A stretch of 64,000 bases of DNA from NCBI GenBank assembly GCA_033239125.1, contig BSWB01000002.1, forward strand, positions 84,068,560 to 84,132,559, read 5' to 3'. Source of the DNA: Fagopyrum homotropicum (Eukaryota > Streptophyta > Magnoliopsida > Caryophyllales > Polygonaceae). Each line of letters opens with the position of its first letter. Position 1 is the stretch's first letter. The notes beneath the pieces were generated by a model. That model saw nothing but the letters and a program-made list of their open reading frames with translations, ran no database searches and was not told where the DNA came from. Of this stretch, positions 21,496-32,967 are shown piece after piece. The translations under genes and the position numbers were made by a program.

Positions 21496-23418
21496 GCTCT
21501 ATCCTTATTAATGACCCTCTTGAATAAGTTCTTAGTTTTAGCTTAATGGAGGAAGGTATAAATGTCTCTTGTGATGTAGATATATACAAAGCTTAAAGGC
21601 ATTGGAAGCTGATCCAGGAGCTAAGATTGAGAAACTAATCCAGGAGAGGGAAAATCAAGTTTCGGTCCCAGTTCCAGTACCTCGACCGAGGCACTTTCTG
21701 GACCAAGCGAGGTGTTCTTATTTGAAGAACATCTCGGTCTCTCACCTCGGACACCGGCCGAGACAGCAAGCGAGTTGATGTCAACTAAGACTTCTAAAAG
21801 TCCAGTTCTCCGATCTAAGTCTACTTCACTGGAAAGAGGAATCACGGATCCCCCTCAGAAAGCACCCCCAGTTGTGGAGCTTAAACCGCTTCCAAGTCAC
21901 TTGAGGTATGTTTTCCTTGGACCGGATTCTACATATCCCGTTATCGTAAGTGCTTCCCTTTCCGAAACGGAATTGTCTAAACTGATGCATATCCTGAGGA
22001 AACATCGAAAGGCTTTGGGATATACTATTGATGATCTTATTGGTATTAAGCCTTCTTTATGCATACATAAAATACTAATGGAAGATGATCATAAGACTTC
22101 ACGGGAACCTCAAAGACGGTTAAATCCGATCATGAAAGAGGTTGTGAAGAAAGAGATTCTTAAGTTATTGGATGCATGTATCATATTTCCTATCTCAGAT
22201 AGCAAGTGGGTGAGCCCAATACACGTAGTTCCGAAGAAAGGAGGGATGACCGTTGTGATGAATAAGAACAACGAGTTGATTCCAACTAGGACCATTACGG
22301 GCTGGAGGATGTGCATCGATTACCGGAAGTTGAACGTGGCCACTCGGAAGGACTATTTTCCACTTCCCTTCATCGACCAAATGCTCGAACGGTTAGCCCA
22401 ACATTCCCATTTTTGCTATTTAGATGGTTATAGTGGCTTATTTCAGATTCCTATCCATTCGGATGATCAAGAGAAGACCACTTTCACTTGTCCATGGGGG
22501 ACGTTCGCTTATAGGAGGATGCCATTTGGATTATGTAATGCACCCGCTACCTTCTAGCGTTGTATGATGGCTATCTTCTCCGAGTACATAGAGGAGATCA
22601 TGGAGGTATTCATGGATGACTTTTCGGTATACGGTTCCTCTTTTGATTATTGCTTGTCTAACCTTTCTCTAGTGCTACAACGTTGTGAAGACACTAATCT
22701 CGTTTTGAATTGGGAGAAGTGTCACTTTATGGTTAGTGAAGGAATTGTGCTAGGACACCTCGTTTCCAACCGAGGTATTGAGGCCGATCGAGCTAAGATC
22801 GAGACTATTAAGAAACTTCCTCCCCCTTGTTCTATTAAGGGTGTGCGGAGTTTTCTCGGGCATGCAGGTTTCTACAGGAGGTTCATCAAGGATTTCTCGA
22901 AGATTTCTAAACCACTCACTAATCTTTTGAATAAGGATGTTGTTTTTGAGTTTTCGCAGGAATGCCTTGATGCGTTTTACAGGATAAAGGAAGCATTGAT
23001 CACCGCTCCTATCATTCAACCTCCCGACTGGACCTTGCCCTTTGAGATCATGTGTGATGCGAGTGACGTGGCTGTAGGAGCGGTACTTGGACAAAAGAAG
23101 GATGGCCGGACCAACTTCATTTACTATGCTAGCAAGACGCTAGATGAAGCTCAACTAAACTACGCCACCACCGAAAATGAGCTCTTGGCGGTTGTATATG
23201 CTTTTGGGAAGTTTCGCTCTTACTTAGTAGGAGCGAAGGTTATTGTTTACACTGACCATGCAACTATTCGTTACTTGCTTGCTAAGAAGGATGCGAAGCC
23301 GCGTCTTATTCGATGGATTCTCTTGCTTCAAGAGTTTGACCTAGAGATTCGCGATAAGAAGGGGTCCGAGAATTCTGTGGCGGATTACCTCAGCCGGCTA
23401 CCTTCCTCCTCGCGCTAG
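21496..23418 (+). pseudogene. Athila-like E reverse transcriptase and RNase H
   Basis: RT copies the element RNA into DNA; RNase H degrades the RNA strand. The frame 21712-23418 is open except for one TAG at 22555-22557, between NAPATF and RCMMAIFSEYIEE, where related elements have Gln. RT motifs are WRMCIDYRKLNVATRKDYF, YLDGYSGLFQI and the catalytic FMDDFSVYG, then SFLGHAGFYRRFIKDFSKI. RNase H starts at CDASDVAVGAVLGQKKDG and includes TENELLAVVYAF and YTDHATIRYLL, ending in SVADYLSRLPSSSR. A motif cluster at 21675-21763 precedes the RT. One base change separates this domain pair from an open frame; the missing integrase is the larger defect. Confidence 0.9.
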
Positions 23419-24130
23419 AAGGACGACCTACCCATAGATGATTCATTCCCCGATGAGCACTTGCATTTGCTGGAACGTTTGATAGACTTCTTTATCTCAC
23501 CCCATGATGAAGGTGAAGTATGGGGTGAGGACACCTTCCAACATGTTTAGGAATGTCGTACGGTCTAGCTAGCAACCTTAAATCAAGCACTTCTTGGGAG
23601 GCAACCCAAGGTATTGCTTTCTTTTCCCTTTTCTAGTTTAGTTTTAGATAGTTTGCTTTGCTTTGTTTTTGGCGTCCTTTAGACAGAAACCAGGTACTTT
23701 CTAAGGAAGGATTACAGCTCAGGACCTACACTGGAAGGACAGAAGTTCAAGAAATTGAAAAGACGGAGTTTGACTAAGACACATCTCGGTTGCTGTCACA
23801 GCACCTCGACCGAGATGTTCTTGGGCAACCGAGGCGACTAGGTCTGACAACCTTGTTAGACACCTCGGTCCGGTCGGGAGCACCTCGACTGAGGTGATAT
23901 CAGATTCAACGAGGGGTATAAAAGGCAAAGCGGATTTCTCTCTCCTCCATTTTCCCTCTCAACCGAGTCTCGACCGCGGCGGAGATTCCCCTCTTTTCCT
24001 CGCTTCTTGCTCGTTTTCCACTAATTTTTGGTTCGATTTCACCAAGAAAAGCAAGAGGATCTGATTTCAAGCACCAAACTTCAAGAAAAACGCTCCGAAT
24101 CTGCATAATCAGGGTAAATTGTTCGGAAGA
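23419..24130 (+). other. E spacer where integrase is expected
   Basis: In Athila elements an integrase of about 400-500 residues should follow RNase H. Here about 200 bases of closed frame lead to TTTCATGTT-like decay, then cttgggaggcaacccaag at 23591-23608, a sequence Athila elements have after the end of pol. No zinc-binding HHCC or DDE motif is seen in any frame. Positions 23780-23970 are packed with CACCTCG/CGAGGTG motifs. Element G begins at 24131. Confidence 0.7.
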
Positions 24131-25649
24131 TGATAGGTGATGGAATCACTATCAATTAGGGTAGTTTTTAGAGTCTTTTTATTGCATTAGTGTCGGTTTA
24201 TGCTAGTAACTCCTTGGTCCAGAAGAAGAAGATCAAAAGAAGCTAAAGAAGGAGTTACAAGCACTTAGGAGTGAAGATCAATCACGAAGCAAAGTTTTTG
24301 TTGCCTCACCGCCCCTGCGGGTCCTTGCAGCCGCCCCTGCGGATGACGTTTCCACTGGAACGCTCCATGCGCCTTCACCAGTGCCGGCCATGAAGTGTGT
24401 CACCGCCCCTGCGCCACTCCTTGGCAACCCTGAGGTGACCTGCCCTGAAGATATGAAGACCAGCTCCCCTGCGTCTCACACTGCGCCCCTGCCTACGCCC
24501 TAACCAGGGAGCTGGAAGACGAAGAGGCTGTGTCGACGCCCCTGCATCGACATGGGGACGCACAGGCGGTTTGACATCAGAAACGTCAGGAAGGCGAAAG
24601 GTCAGACGTTGAAGTGCATTAAAGATCCGCCCCAGCGGAGTTGTGTAGCCGCCCCAACGGTTCTGAAGAAGATCAACCAATTCTGCCTAAACCGCCCCTG
24701 CGGTTCCTGAAGGCCGCCCCTACGGTTTAACCCCAGAAGCTTTACTCCGGCTGTTTACACCACCTTTATGGCATTTAAGGTGGCTGTTTTAGGCTGGCTA
24801 TTTACTCCTAATTAAGTGTCTTTTGTAGTATAAATAGTCCATGGCTGATTGCTAGAATGATCCATGTTTTTCCTCACAAAATTCATTTTAGACTTGAGCT
24901 TTCCATTGTAATGAGTTGCTAACTCCCTTGCTACATTGGGTTGGTTTGAAGCTGCTTTGTTGCTTTGGTTGTAAGTTCTTTTTAATCTAAGTTTTCATTC
25001 AGTAATACTTTGTGTTTCCTGATCTCAATTGTCTAATTGCATGTTTACTATTGCTTGAGATTGATCACCTTAGGTTCTAAAGTGCATGCAAACAACTAGG
25101 ATTAATTGGTTCCGGGTTCGGGTCTTTAATCTAGTCGCAACTTTAAGTAATAACGGGTTGTGATTACTTAAAGAAAAGGAACACAAATATAAAGATAAGT
25201 TTAACTGTTTTAATCTTCTCTTTATATCCCTTAGTCTTTGTTTGAAAGCTAACCTGTTATTTGTTTTTGTAGGTTTACGAAACTTTAATAGGCTAAGTTG
25301 TGTTGATGCCGGTTGGCTCAACACATATATACGATCGAGATAGGAGATTACTTGGAAACTTGTAAAAGGAACTCACCAAAGTAGCAATTGCATGCTTAGA
25401 ATCAACCTAGTGTAGATTCATCCATTATTGTCTTAATTGTCGCATTAATCATTTTCATAAGTTTGTGTGCATCAATTCAACCAACCCCCCCCCCCCTTTG
25501 TGTCACTTGTCATTATAATCGATAATTACATCTAAAGCACCTTAACTTTCTTGGGTTCGACCCTTACTTAATCACTATACTTGTTCTTAGTGCTAAGTCG
25601 GGATTTACTTTTGATTGGGGATAGACGACCATAGAAATACCTTTGGTCA
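24131..25649 (+). mobile_element. Athila-like G 5' LTR
   Basis: TATA box TATAAATA at 24829-24836. The 400 bases before it carry the motif CCGCCCCTGCGG and variants: exact at 24309-24320, 24331-24342 and 24692-24703, with variants near 24402, 24531, 24625, 24651 and 24713. A run of about eleven C lies near 25487. PBS follows after five bases. Confidence 0.9.
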
Positions 25650-25654
25650 AATTT

Positions 25655-25672
25655 TGGCGCCGTTGCCGGGGA
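25655..25672 (+). other. Primer-binding site, Athila type
   Basis: TGGCGCCGTTGCCGGGGA, the canonical Athila/Tat form, five bases after the LTR end. Confidence 0.9.
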
Positions 25673-25720
25673 GTTTTAGTGTTTTATTGTTATTATTGAT
25701 TATTGGTTTGAACCATTTTT

Positions 25721-27007
25721 ATGGTTCAAACCCGTGCTACTAATTCCGGCTTTGCTTCTTTTGATCCTGAACTTGAGAGGACGCACATCCGGCAACGAAG
25801 ACAACAACAACTTCAACAAGAGATGGCTAACCGTACTTTTCGTCAACTTACGCAGGCCACCTTGGCTCAAAACCCTCTTGCGGTCGCTATACCGGCACTA
25901 GGGGAAGGAGTCAACTTTGAGCTCAAGCCGGGCCACATTCAATTGCTCCCATCCTTCCATGGGCTAAGTGGTGAAGACCCCATCAAGCACCTTGGGAAGT
26001 TCCACACTGTTTGTATGAGCATAAAGCCGGCCAACATTACCGAAGAATAAATCAAGATGAGGGCATTCGGCTTCACACTCAAAGATTCGGCGGATGATTG
26101 GTATTACCACCTTCCATCCGGGAGTATTGACACTTGGGAGAACCTTCACAAAGCATTCTTGGAAAAATACTTTCCAGTTAAAAAAGCCAATAGCTTGAAG
26201 AAAGCTATAAGCAACATCGAGCAAGAGGCAACCGAAACTCTCTACAAGTACTTCGAGAGGTTTGCACGCCTCCGATCCAGCTGTCCTTTTCACGGATATT
26301 CAACTCAAGATCTAGTCTTGTACTTGTACAATGGCTTGCTAGACAATGAAAGGAGGATGGTCGATGCGGCTTGCGGATGTAATATTCTTAACTCTACTCC
26401 TGACCTTGCTTTGGAAAAGATATAGGAACTAGCGGAAGGAACTCGGAACTTTGGAAAGACCCCGGCTAAGAAAGGAGTTCATGCCGTGAGTTCCGGGAAG
26501 AGCGAGATTTCGACCGAGCTAGCGGAATTGAAGGAAATGGTGAAGAGGCTAACACTTATGGGAACACCGCAACAGTTCAAAGCTTGTGGAGTTTGTGCTA
26601 ACCCGTATCATCCAACAGACATGTGTCCACAAGTTCAAGATGACGATGGTGAAGTAAACGCAATGGGTTATGGACAACCACAGCAGCAAAAACCTAGAAA
26701 CGATCCCTATGCACAGAATTTCATGCCAAATTGGTGTGACCAATAGAATTTTCGTTGGAGAGATCAACAAAACCAACAACAACAGCCCCGCCAAGGTAAG
26801 TATCACTCAACTGAAGATATGTTGCAGGTTTTGACTAAACACTTTGCTACTCATGTCCAAACAACAGAATCTAGCATCAAAAACCTTGAGAAACAGGTTA
26901 GTCAAATGGCGGAAGCGATTACAAAAATTGAAACCAGGACCTCCGGCGGATTACCCTCTCAAACGGTTATAAACCCAAAGGTGATGTTGGAAGAGGCTCA
27001 ATCATAG
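25721..27007 (+). pseudogene. Athila-like G gag
   Basis: From ATG 25721 (VQTRATNSGFASFDPELERT). A single frame runs to 27007, interrupted by TAA 26048-26050, TAG 26423-26425 and TAG 26744-26746. The gag core (GFTLKDSADDWYYHLPSGSIDTW, FLEKYFPVKKA, FARLRSSCPFHGYS) matches Athila/Tat Gag. A single zinc-knuckle-like CGVCANPYHPTDMC is at about 26583-26626; the spacing is CX2CX4HX4C with an extra charged tail. A coiled coil (ESSIKNLEKQVSQMAEAITK) precedes the end. After the last stop the related elements would continue into protease, but here pol is absent. Confidence 0.85.
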
Positions 27008-27820
27008 AGGAAGAGTCCCTACGTCGAGCCAACGACGTAAACCAAAGGCGCTGCTCGGGAGGCAACCCGAAGAAATAAAAAGAGGAGGTTCTGTCAAGAA
27101 GACCGCCCCTGCGGCTCAAAACCCCGCCCCTGCGGCGATACCCCTGGCCAGCGCCACCCCCAGCGTTGGGCCTGCGTCTGCTAACATTGGTCACCGCCCC
27201 CGCGGTGTCAACCCTACGCCCCTGCGGCGGCCACCCTTGACATGCACCCTCAGCACCGCCCCTGGCGCTGAGGCTGCGTACCCCCTCTCTCTTGTCACTG
27301 CCCCCCGCGGCGACACACACCGCGCCTGCGGTACAGTTAAGGAAAGAAAAATTACACTTCCCAAAAATAACCTACATCTACCGCCCTCTCCACTCCCTCT
27401 CCATTCACTCTTCGAAACCTAGCCGCCTCACCTCCCACGCCCTTGCGCCCTCCAGAAACTCATCGCCACCACCTCGTCGCGCCCCTGCGCCACCTCCGGC
27501 AACCCTAGTGTCGCCACCCCCTTACCAACACGAACCATCTCTGCCACACACAACCCGTCCTTCCTTGCTCGACTGCTCCACCTCCGGCGACAACTGTAGC
27601 AACAGAAGAGAACACCGGAAAAACCCCATCGCCACCACCTTCGTCGAACGACCAAATCGCTTTCTGCTCTTCGCCCGCACCTACGCATGCAAGCTCCCGC
27701 CCCTGCGTTAAGCCGCACCTGCGCCTGTTGCAGCCGCCCGTGCGATTATTACGACAGAAGGTTCGTCTCTTGATCATATTGTTGAACTTTCTAACTCTTT
27801 TACTTGATCAATTGCAAGAA
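27008..27820 (+). repeat. GC-rich spacer with CCGCCCCTGCGG motifs
   Basis: Replaces pol in element G. After ctcgggaggcaacccgaag (27055-27073, the post-pol Athila sequence) come exact motifs at 27103-27114 and 27124-27135. Variants follow near 27192, 27213, 27254, 27298, 27319, 27477, 27698, 27711 and 27733. Open frames through this region are low-complexity Pro/Ala/Arg readings of the motif and are not called as genes. Confidence 0.8.
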
Positions 27821-29161
27821 ATGAAATCACAAAGGAAATACAAGTTGACGGAAGGTGAGAAGGATCGGTATAGGATTGCTCAAAGCCGGGAGGTGCATGC
27901 AACCCGGTTCCTTGATGTTTCCACTTTGGAAAATCTGGGGATGTTGGAAAGTATGCAGGAATTTCTAAACAATGCCGGATTAGGTGATTTTCTAATAAAG
28001 AGCGCTCCAACACACCCCGACCTCAGGAGACAGTTTATAGCCACATTCAAAATGGAGACGGAAGACCAATTGTGTGTTCGGCTTTCATTCAAGTACAACA
28101 AGAGGAAATACACATTGGATTACACCCAAATACAGGAGGCATTAGGGGTGACCATAGCAGCTTCTGATGACTAGATGGAACCCATTCCGACGCCTGATTT
28201 GTTGGAATTTTGGCAGGCCGCCACTAGGTCAGAGTTTCATGCAGGAGGTGAGTACTTCAACAAATTCACTCACCCCTATTTGAGGCTCATCTCAAAGGTC
28301 TTCATGAGTGTCTTCTGTGGACACAAGGAGGAGAATAAGGTCGCTCTCAAGGACCTTCCATTGATATATGCTTGCCTCTCCACGAATGATTGGGTGCCGG
28401 ATTGGGCATATCTCTTCCTTACCGCTCTTAAGCGGATTAGGAAGAATGAGCCTCGGGACATCATTGGAGGTGGGATCATATCATTATTAGTTGCACAGGT
28501 GATGGATCTTCCTCCATTAGAAGAGGGTTTAGAGGCACTCTTATACACTGAAGGATTATTGAGAAGGTGCAGGCTCCTCAAGAGAGACGGGGAGTATCGT
28601 TTTTGGCTCTCTTTAGCAAATGGGAGTCACATCACATACCTCCCTCGACGACTTCCATTGGGAGATGAGCTCGCAAATCTGTATGTACCAGCTAACCCAG
28701 TCCCTCCGAGACGGCCTCAGGTTGATATTGTTGGGAGGTACGCAACCGGCTCTAGCAGGGCCCACACCACTGATGAGGAGATGCCGACGGCAATACACGA
28801 CAATCAGACCATGGAGAGTTTGCAGGCTCAGATGGCAGCTTTGACCACACAACACCAGGCATGGCAGACCGAGTACCAGCGGTCCATGCTTGAGCAGCAG
28901 CAGGCATGGCAGTCCAGCTTCGCCTCCTCCATGACCACTCACTTTGACCGCCGTCAAGATGCTTGGCAGGCGGCTCATCAGCAGCAGTTGGAGACTCAGC
29001 AGCTAGCTTGGCATGCTAGCTATGAGACTTCATTTAGAGATAGGATGGAGGCTCAGGAGGGCCGTATCGACACCCTTCACCGCCGGCAGGAGCATTTCTT
29101 CCGCCACTTCCCCTACCCACCGGAGGAGGGTCTAGGTGGTCCATCCAGACCACCGCAGTGA
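27821..29161 (+). pseudogene. Athila-like G ORF2 (ATHILA ORF-1-type protein)
   Basis: From ATG 27821 (KSQRKYKLTEGEKDRYRIAQ) to TGA 29159-29161 in one frame, with one internal TAG at 28172-28174. Athila elements carry a second ORF after pol whose product, sometimes described as env-like and named ATHILA ORF-1 in domain databases, has no established role. The N-terminal half is globular (RFLDVSTLENLGML, YTLDYTQIQEALGV, WVPDWAYLFLTALKRI). The C-terminal third is a Gln/Trp-rich region with repeated QAWQ or LAWH motifs spaced about 14-20 residues, probably coiled coil, then a Pro-rich end. No signal peptide is evident. The ORF2 of E at 31564 is a diverged relative. Confidence 0.75.
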
Positions 29162-29809
29162 GGGGTACATTTCTTTTCCTTCTCCCACATTTATCTTTGA
29201 CTCATTTTCACTTTGAGGACAAAGTGTACTTCAAGTATGGGGGAGGGGAGGGATATATCATTGCTTGTACAGTTTATTGAGTTGTTTTTGACATTTGTTT
29301 TTGCATTGTTGAATTCAGTTTCATGCGGAAAAAAAAAGAAAAGAAAAAGCCAAAGAAGTGTAAAAAAAGGCATGAAAATCCTTGGATAAACCGAAAACCT
29401 GAAAGGGCGATTTAGGTAAAAAGAAGGTAGTCCGACCAACCTTAGGTTGGTGCAAAATTGGACTTGAGGGATGTGAGTTTAAGTGAGAAAAGAAGAAGAG
29501 TAGCAAGGTGAAAACCCGAAAGGGCGCCTTGGCAAGATGAGCGACACCGAGTGTAGGTTTCCCTTCTGGCGTTTTGGCGACATAAGCAGGGGAGTCATAA
29601 GGAGGTTGTCCGGGTAGGCCACTCTTGGAGCGATAAGGATGGTAGTATCTCTTTTTCTCACATTTCCTCTCTTTTCCTTCTTTCTTTCTTAGCTTTTCTC
29701 TTGTTTTCCATTATCTTTCTGCTTACTCATGCATCCTGAGGCCTTTGAGTCTAATTGAAGACATTTGTTTTTACTCGGGACGAGTAAAAGGTCTAAGTAT
29801 GGGGGAGTT
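29162..29809 (+). other. G 3' untranslated region with two polypurine tracts
   Basis: No coding sequence. Purine tracts with the same core are aagtatgggggagggg at 29234-29249 and aagtatgggggagttt at 29796-29811. The second abuts the 3' LTR and is the primer for plus-strand DNA. A long A/G-rich stretch lies near 29328-29420. Confidence 0.75.
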
Positions 29810-31329
29810 TGATAGGTGATGGAATCACTATCAATTAGGGTAGTTTTTAGAGTCTTTTTATTGCATTAGTGTCGGTTTATGCTACTAACTCCTTGGTCCA
29901 GAAGAAGAAGATCAAAAGAAGCTAAAGAAGGAGTTACAAGCACTTAGGAGTGAAGATCGATCACGAAGCAAAGCTTCTGTTGCCTCACCGCCCCTGCGGG
30001 TCCTTGCAGCCGCCCCTGCGGATGACGTTTCCACTGGAACGCTCCCTGCGCCTTCACTAGTGCCGGTCATGAAGTGTGTCACCACCCCTACGCCACTCCT
30101 TGGCACCCCTGCGGTGACCTGCCATGAAGATATGAAGACCAGCTCCCCTGCGTATCACACTGTGCCCCTGCCTGCGCCCCAACCAGGGAGCTGGAAGACG
30201 AAGAGGTTGTGTCGACGCCCTTGCGTCGACATAGGGACGCCCCGGTGGTTTGACATCAAAAACGTCAGGAAGGCGAAAGGTCAGACGTTGAAGTGCATTA
30301 AAGATCCGCCCCAACGGAGTCGTGTAGCCGCCCCAGCGGTTCTGAAGAAGATCAACCAATTCTGCCTAAACCGCCCCTGCGGTTCCTGAAGGCCGCCCCT
30401 GCGGTTTAACGCCAGAAGCTTTACTCCGGCTGTTTACACCACCTTTATGGCATTTAAGGTGGTTGTTTTAGGCTGGCTATTTACTCCTAATTAAGTGTCT
30501 TTTGTAGTATAAATAGTCCATAGCTGATTGCTAGAATGATCCATGTTTTTCCTCACAAAATCCATTTTAGACTTGAGCTTTCCATTGTAATGAGTTGCTA
30601 ACTCCCTTGCTACATTGGGTTGGTTTGAAGTTGCTTTGTTGCTTTGGTTGTAAGTTCTTTTTAATCTAAGTTTTCAGTCAGTAATACTTTGTGTTTCCTT
30701 GATCTCAATTGTCTAATTGCATGTTTACTATTGCTTGAGATTGATCACCTTAGGTTCTAAAGTGCATGCAAACAACTAGGATTAATAGGTTCCGGGTTCG
30801 GGTCTTTAATCTAGTAGCAACTTTAAGTAATAACGGGTTGTGATTACTTAAAGAAAAGGAACACAAATATAAAGATAAGTTTAATGGTTTTAATCTTCTT
30901 TTTATATCCCTTAGTCTTTGTTTGAAAGCTAACCTGTTATTTGTTCTTGTAGGTTTACGGAACTTTAATAGGTTAAGTTGTGTTGATGCCGGTTGGCTCA
31001 ACACATATATACGATCGAGACGGGAGATTAATTGGCAACTTGTAAAAGGAACTCACCAAAGTAGCAATTGCGTGCTTAGAATCAACCTAGTGTAGATTCA
31101 CCCCTTATTGTCTTACTTGTTGCGTTATTCGTTTTCATAAGTTTTTGTGCATCAATTTAATCAAACCCCCCCCCCCTTTGTGTCACTTGTCATTATAATC
31201 GATAATTACATCTAAAACACCTTAACTCTCTTGGGTTCGACCCTTACTTAATCACTATACTTGTTCTTATTGTTAAGTCGGGATTTTCTTTTGATTGGGT
31301 ATAGATGACCATAGAAATACCTTTGGTCA
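29810..31329 (+). mobile_element. Athila-like G 3' LTR
   Basis: 1520 bp, partner of 24131-25649. TATAAATA at 30508-30515. The CCGCCCCTGCGG motifs recur at the same relative places (29989, 30011 and 30372 among others). Several variants differ between the two LTRs, so single motifs have mutated since insertion. Confidence 0.9.
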
Positions 31330-31563
31330 GAAGCCCTAACTTCTCTCCTTTCACTGATTTAGGTCAGATCCGGCTTTGGTTGCCGACTATTATTGCTGAA
31401 AAGGATATAAGTACCCCATAGGAAGCAATTGGTAGTGATTTTGGGGGAAAATAACTGGAAAATCAGAGAGTGAAATCGAACAGCCCTTCCCCTTGGTCGG
31501 ATCGGCTGTGTCTCGGCCGAGGTGGTTGTCAAAGCAACCGAGGTGTTCTTCCTGTCAGCAATC

Positions 31564-32967
31564 ATGAGCAACAAAACCGATCGCCAGCTGGTTCTGAGGG
31601 ATGGTCCCAGTGGTTCTTCCCCTTCTTCTGCATCTCAACCCACTATACCGGTGATTCATGAGCGTCACCAAGTTGATTTTAATAGGATTTGCAAACGTTA
31701 TATAGTTGCCCCGCGTTTCTTAGACGTTTCTTCCTTCGAGTGCCTCCACGTGGCGGAGGACTTGAGTAAGATGATTTCTATGGTAGGACTGGAGGAGATT
31801 ATGGAGATTCGTGCTCCAGCCTACCTTGAGCCGACTATGGAGTTCGTGAGTTATGTCACTCACGTCCTTGAGATGAACAACATCAAGTACCGGTAGTTGA
31901 ACCGGAATTACATTGTGCCGATGGACTAGTGTAGGGATATATTTGGCTTCCCGACTCCCACCGTGACTGACTTTCCTTCCCGAACCATAACTCGAGAGTT
32001 CTGGGGGCAAATAGCCCACGTGGTGGAGCACAGTGATAGAAGGAGACTTGGGGACTCCAGAGAGCGTATTATCTTCCATCTAGCTTTCCGTCTTGCCCAC
32101 TGCATATTCAGCGAGACACTTCTAGCACGTATTGAGATGCCCCAGAAGATCAGAAAGGGAGAGCTATTGAGCTTATTTTGTATGGTTACTGGTGGAGTGC
32201 CTGACTTTGGAGGCATGATGGCTGAGGACTTGCATAGGATCAAGGGCAAGTCCAAGGGAGACATTTGTTGCGGAGGATTGGTGACCCATATTGCTACAGT
32301 TATGGGTCTGGATCCGAGAGCATGCACATTGGTAGCGGCTGCGAAGCCACTTGGACTTCAAGAGATGATCACGAGGCGCATTCTAGTTCCTCGTGGTCTT
32401 GGTACACGGTACGTTGCTATGCCTTGGGAGGTGACTGCTCCTCATGGCATTCTCTGGTCAGCTCAGTTCACAGTCTTTTACCAGCAGTACTAGTCTTCTG
32501 CTTGGCTTCCCTACATACAAGATGCTAGAGATGTTGCACCAGTTGAGGATGAGGAGGAGTACAATGATGACGGATCTGCCATGGAGACCGGTACAGACAC
32601 CGCCGGTCCTAGTGTGCCAGTTGTCGTTCTAGATGACGAGGCAACAGAGGAGGAGGCAGCAGCACCATCACGGCCAGCCCAGCGCAGAGTCCACAGGCTC
32701 AGAGATCCAATAGCTCACTGACGGATTGATGAGCTGACTGAGCAAATGATCGACTCATACGCGGCTATGACAGTGGATACATCCCATCGCTTTGAGGATG
32801 AGCGTAGATACACTGATGGCTGGATGCATCAGATTAGAGAGAGCCAGCATTACTAGTAGCGCATGATGGGTATCCAGTTCCAACATATGATGGGGTACCC
32901 ATTTGATCCATCTCAGCACCCCTACATCCCATATCCACCACCACCGCCACCAGCTGACCACGATTAG
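31564..32967 (+). pseudogene. Athila-like E ORF2
   Basis: One frame from ATG 31564 (SNKTDRQLVLRDGPSGSSPS) to TAG 32965-32967, crossed by stops at 31894 (TAG), 31927 (TAG), 32491 (TAG), about 32719 (TGA) and two adjacent TAGs near 32855. Motifs shared with the G ORF2 include RFLDVS near the N-terminus. LARIEMPQKIRKGELLSLFC and DICCGGLVTHIATVMGL lie in the middle, then an acidic linker (VEDEEEYNDDGSAME), a probable coiled coil and a Pro-rich end (YIPYPPPPPPADHD). Its role is unknown, as for other Athila ORF2 proteins. Inverted-repeat motifs at 31508-31554 lie directly before the start. Confidence 0.75.

Larger units (their letters stand above)
24131..31329 (+). mobile_element. Athila-like element G, lacks all of pol
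   Basis: LTRs of 1519 bp (24131-25649) and 1520 bp (29810-31329), ends TGATAGG...TTTGGTCA. Flanks GAAGA (24126-24130) and GAAGC (31330-31334) match at four of five bases. Between the LTRs are a PBS, gag, a GC-rich spacer, an Athila-type ORF2 and a PPT, but no protease, RT, RNase H or integrase. It lies in the region of E between pol and ORF2. The LTRs differ at scattered positions, so it is younger than E and X but not very recent. Confidence 0.9.

Noticed and set aside
24300..27740. Repeats resembling a CRISPR array or riboswitch cluster
   Set aside because: The motif is only 12 bp, spacing is irregular, there are no cas genes, and the DNA is plant retrotransposon.
27237..27777. Possible secreted or proline-rich proteins
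   Set aside because: Low-complexity readings of the CCGCCCCTGCGG spacer in several frames on both strands.
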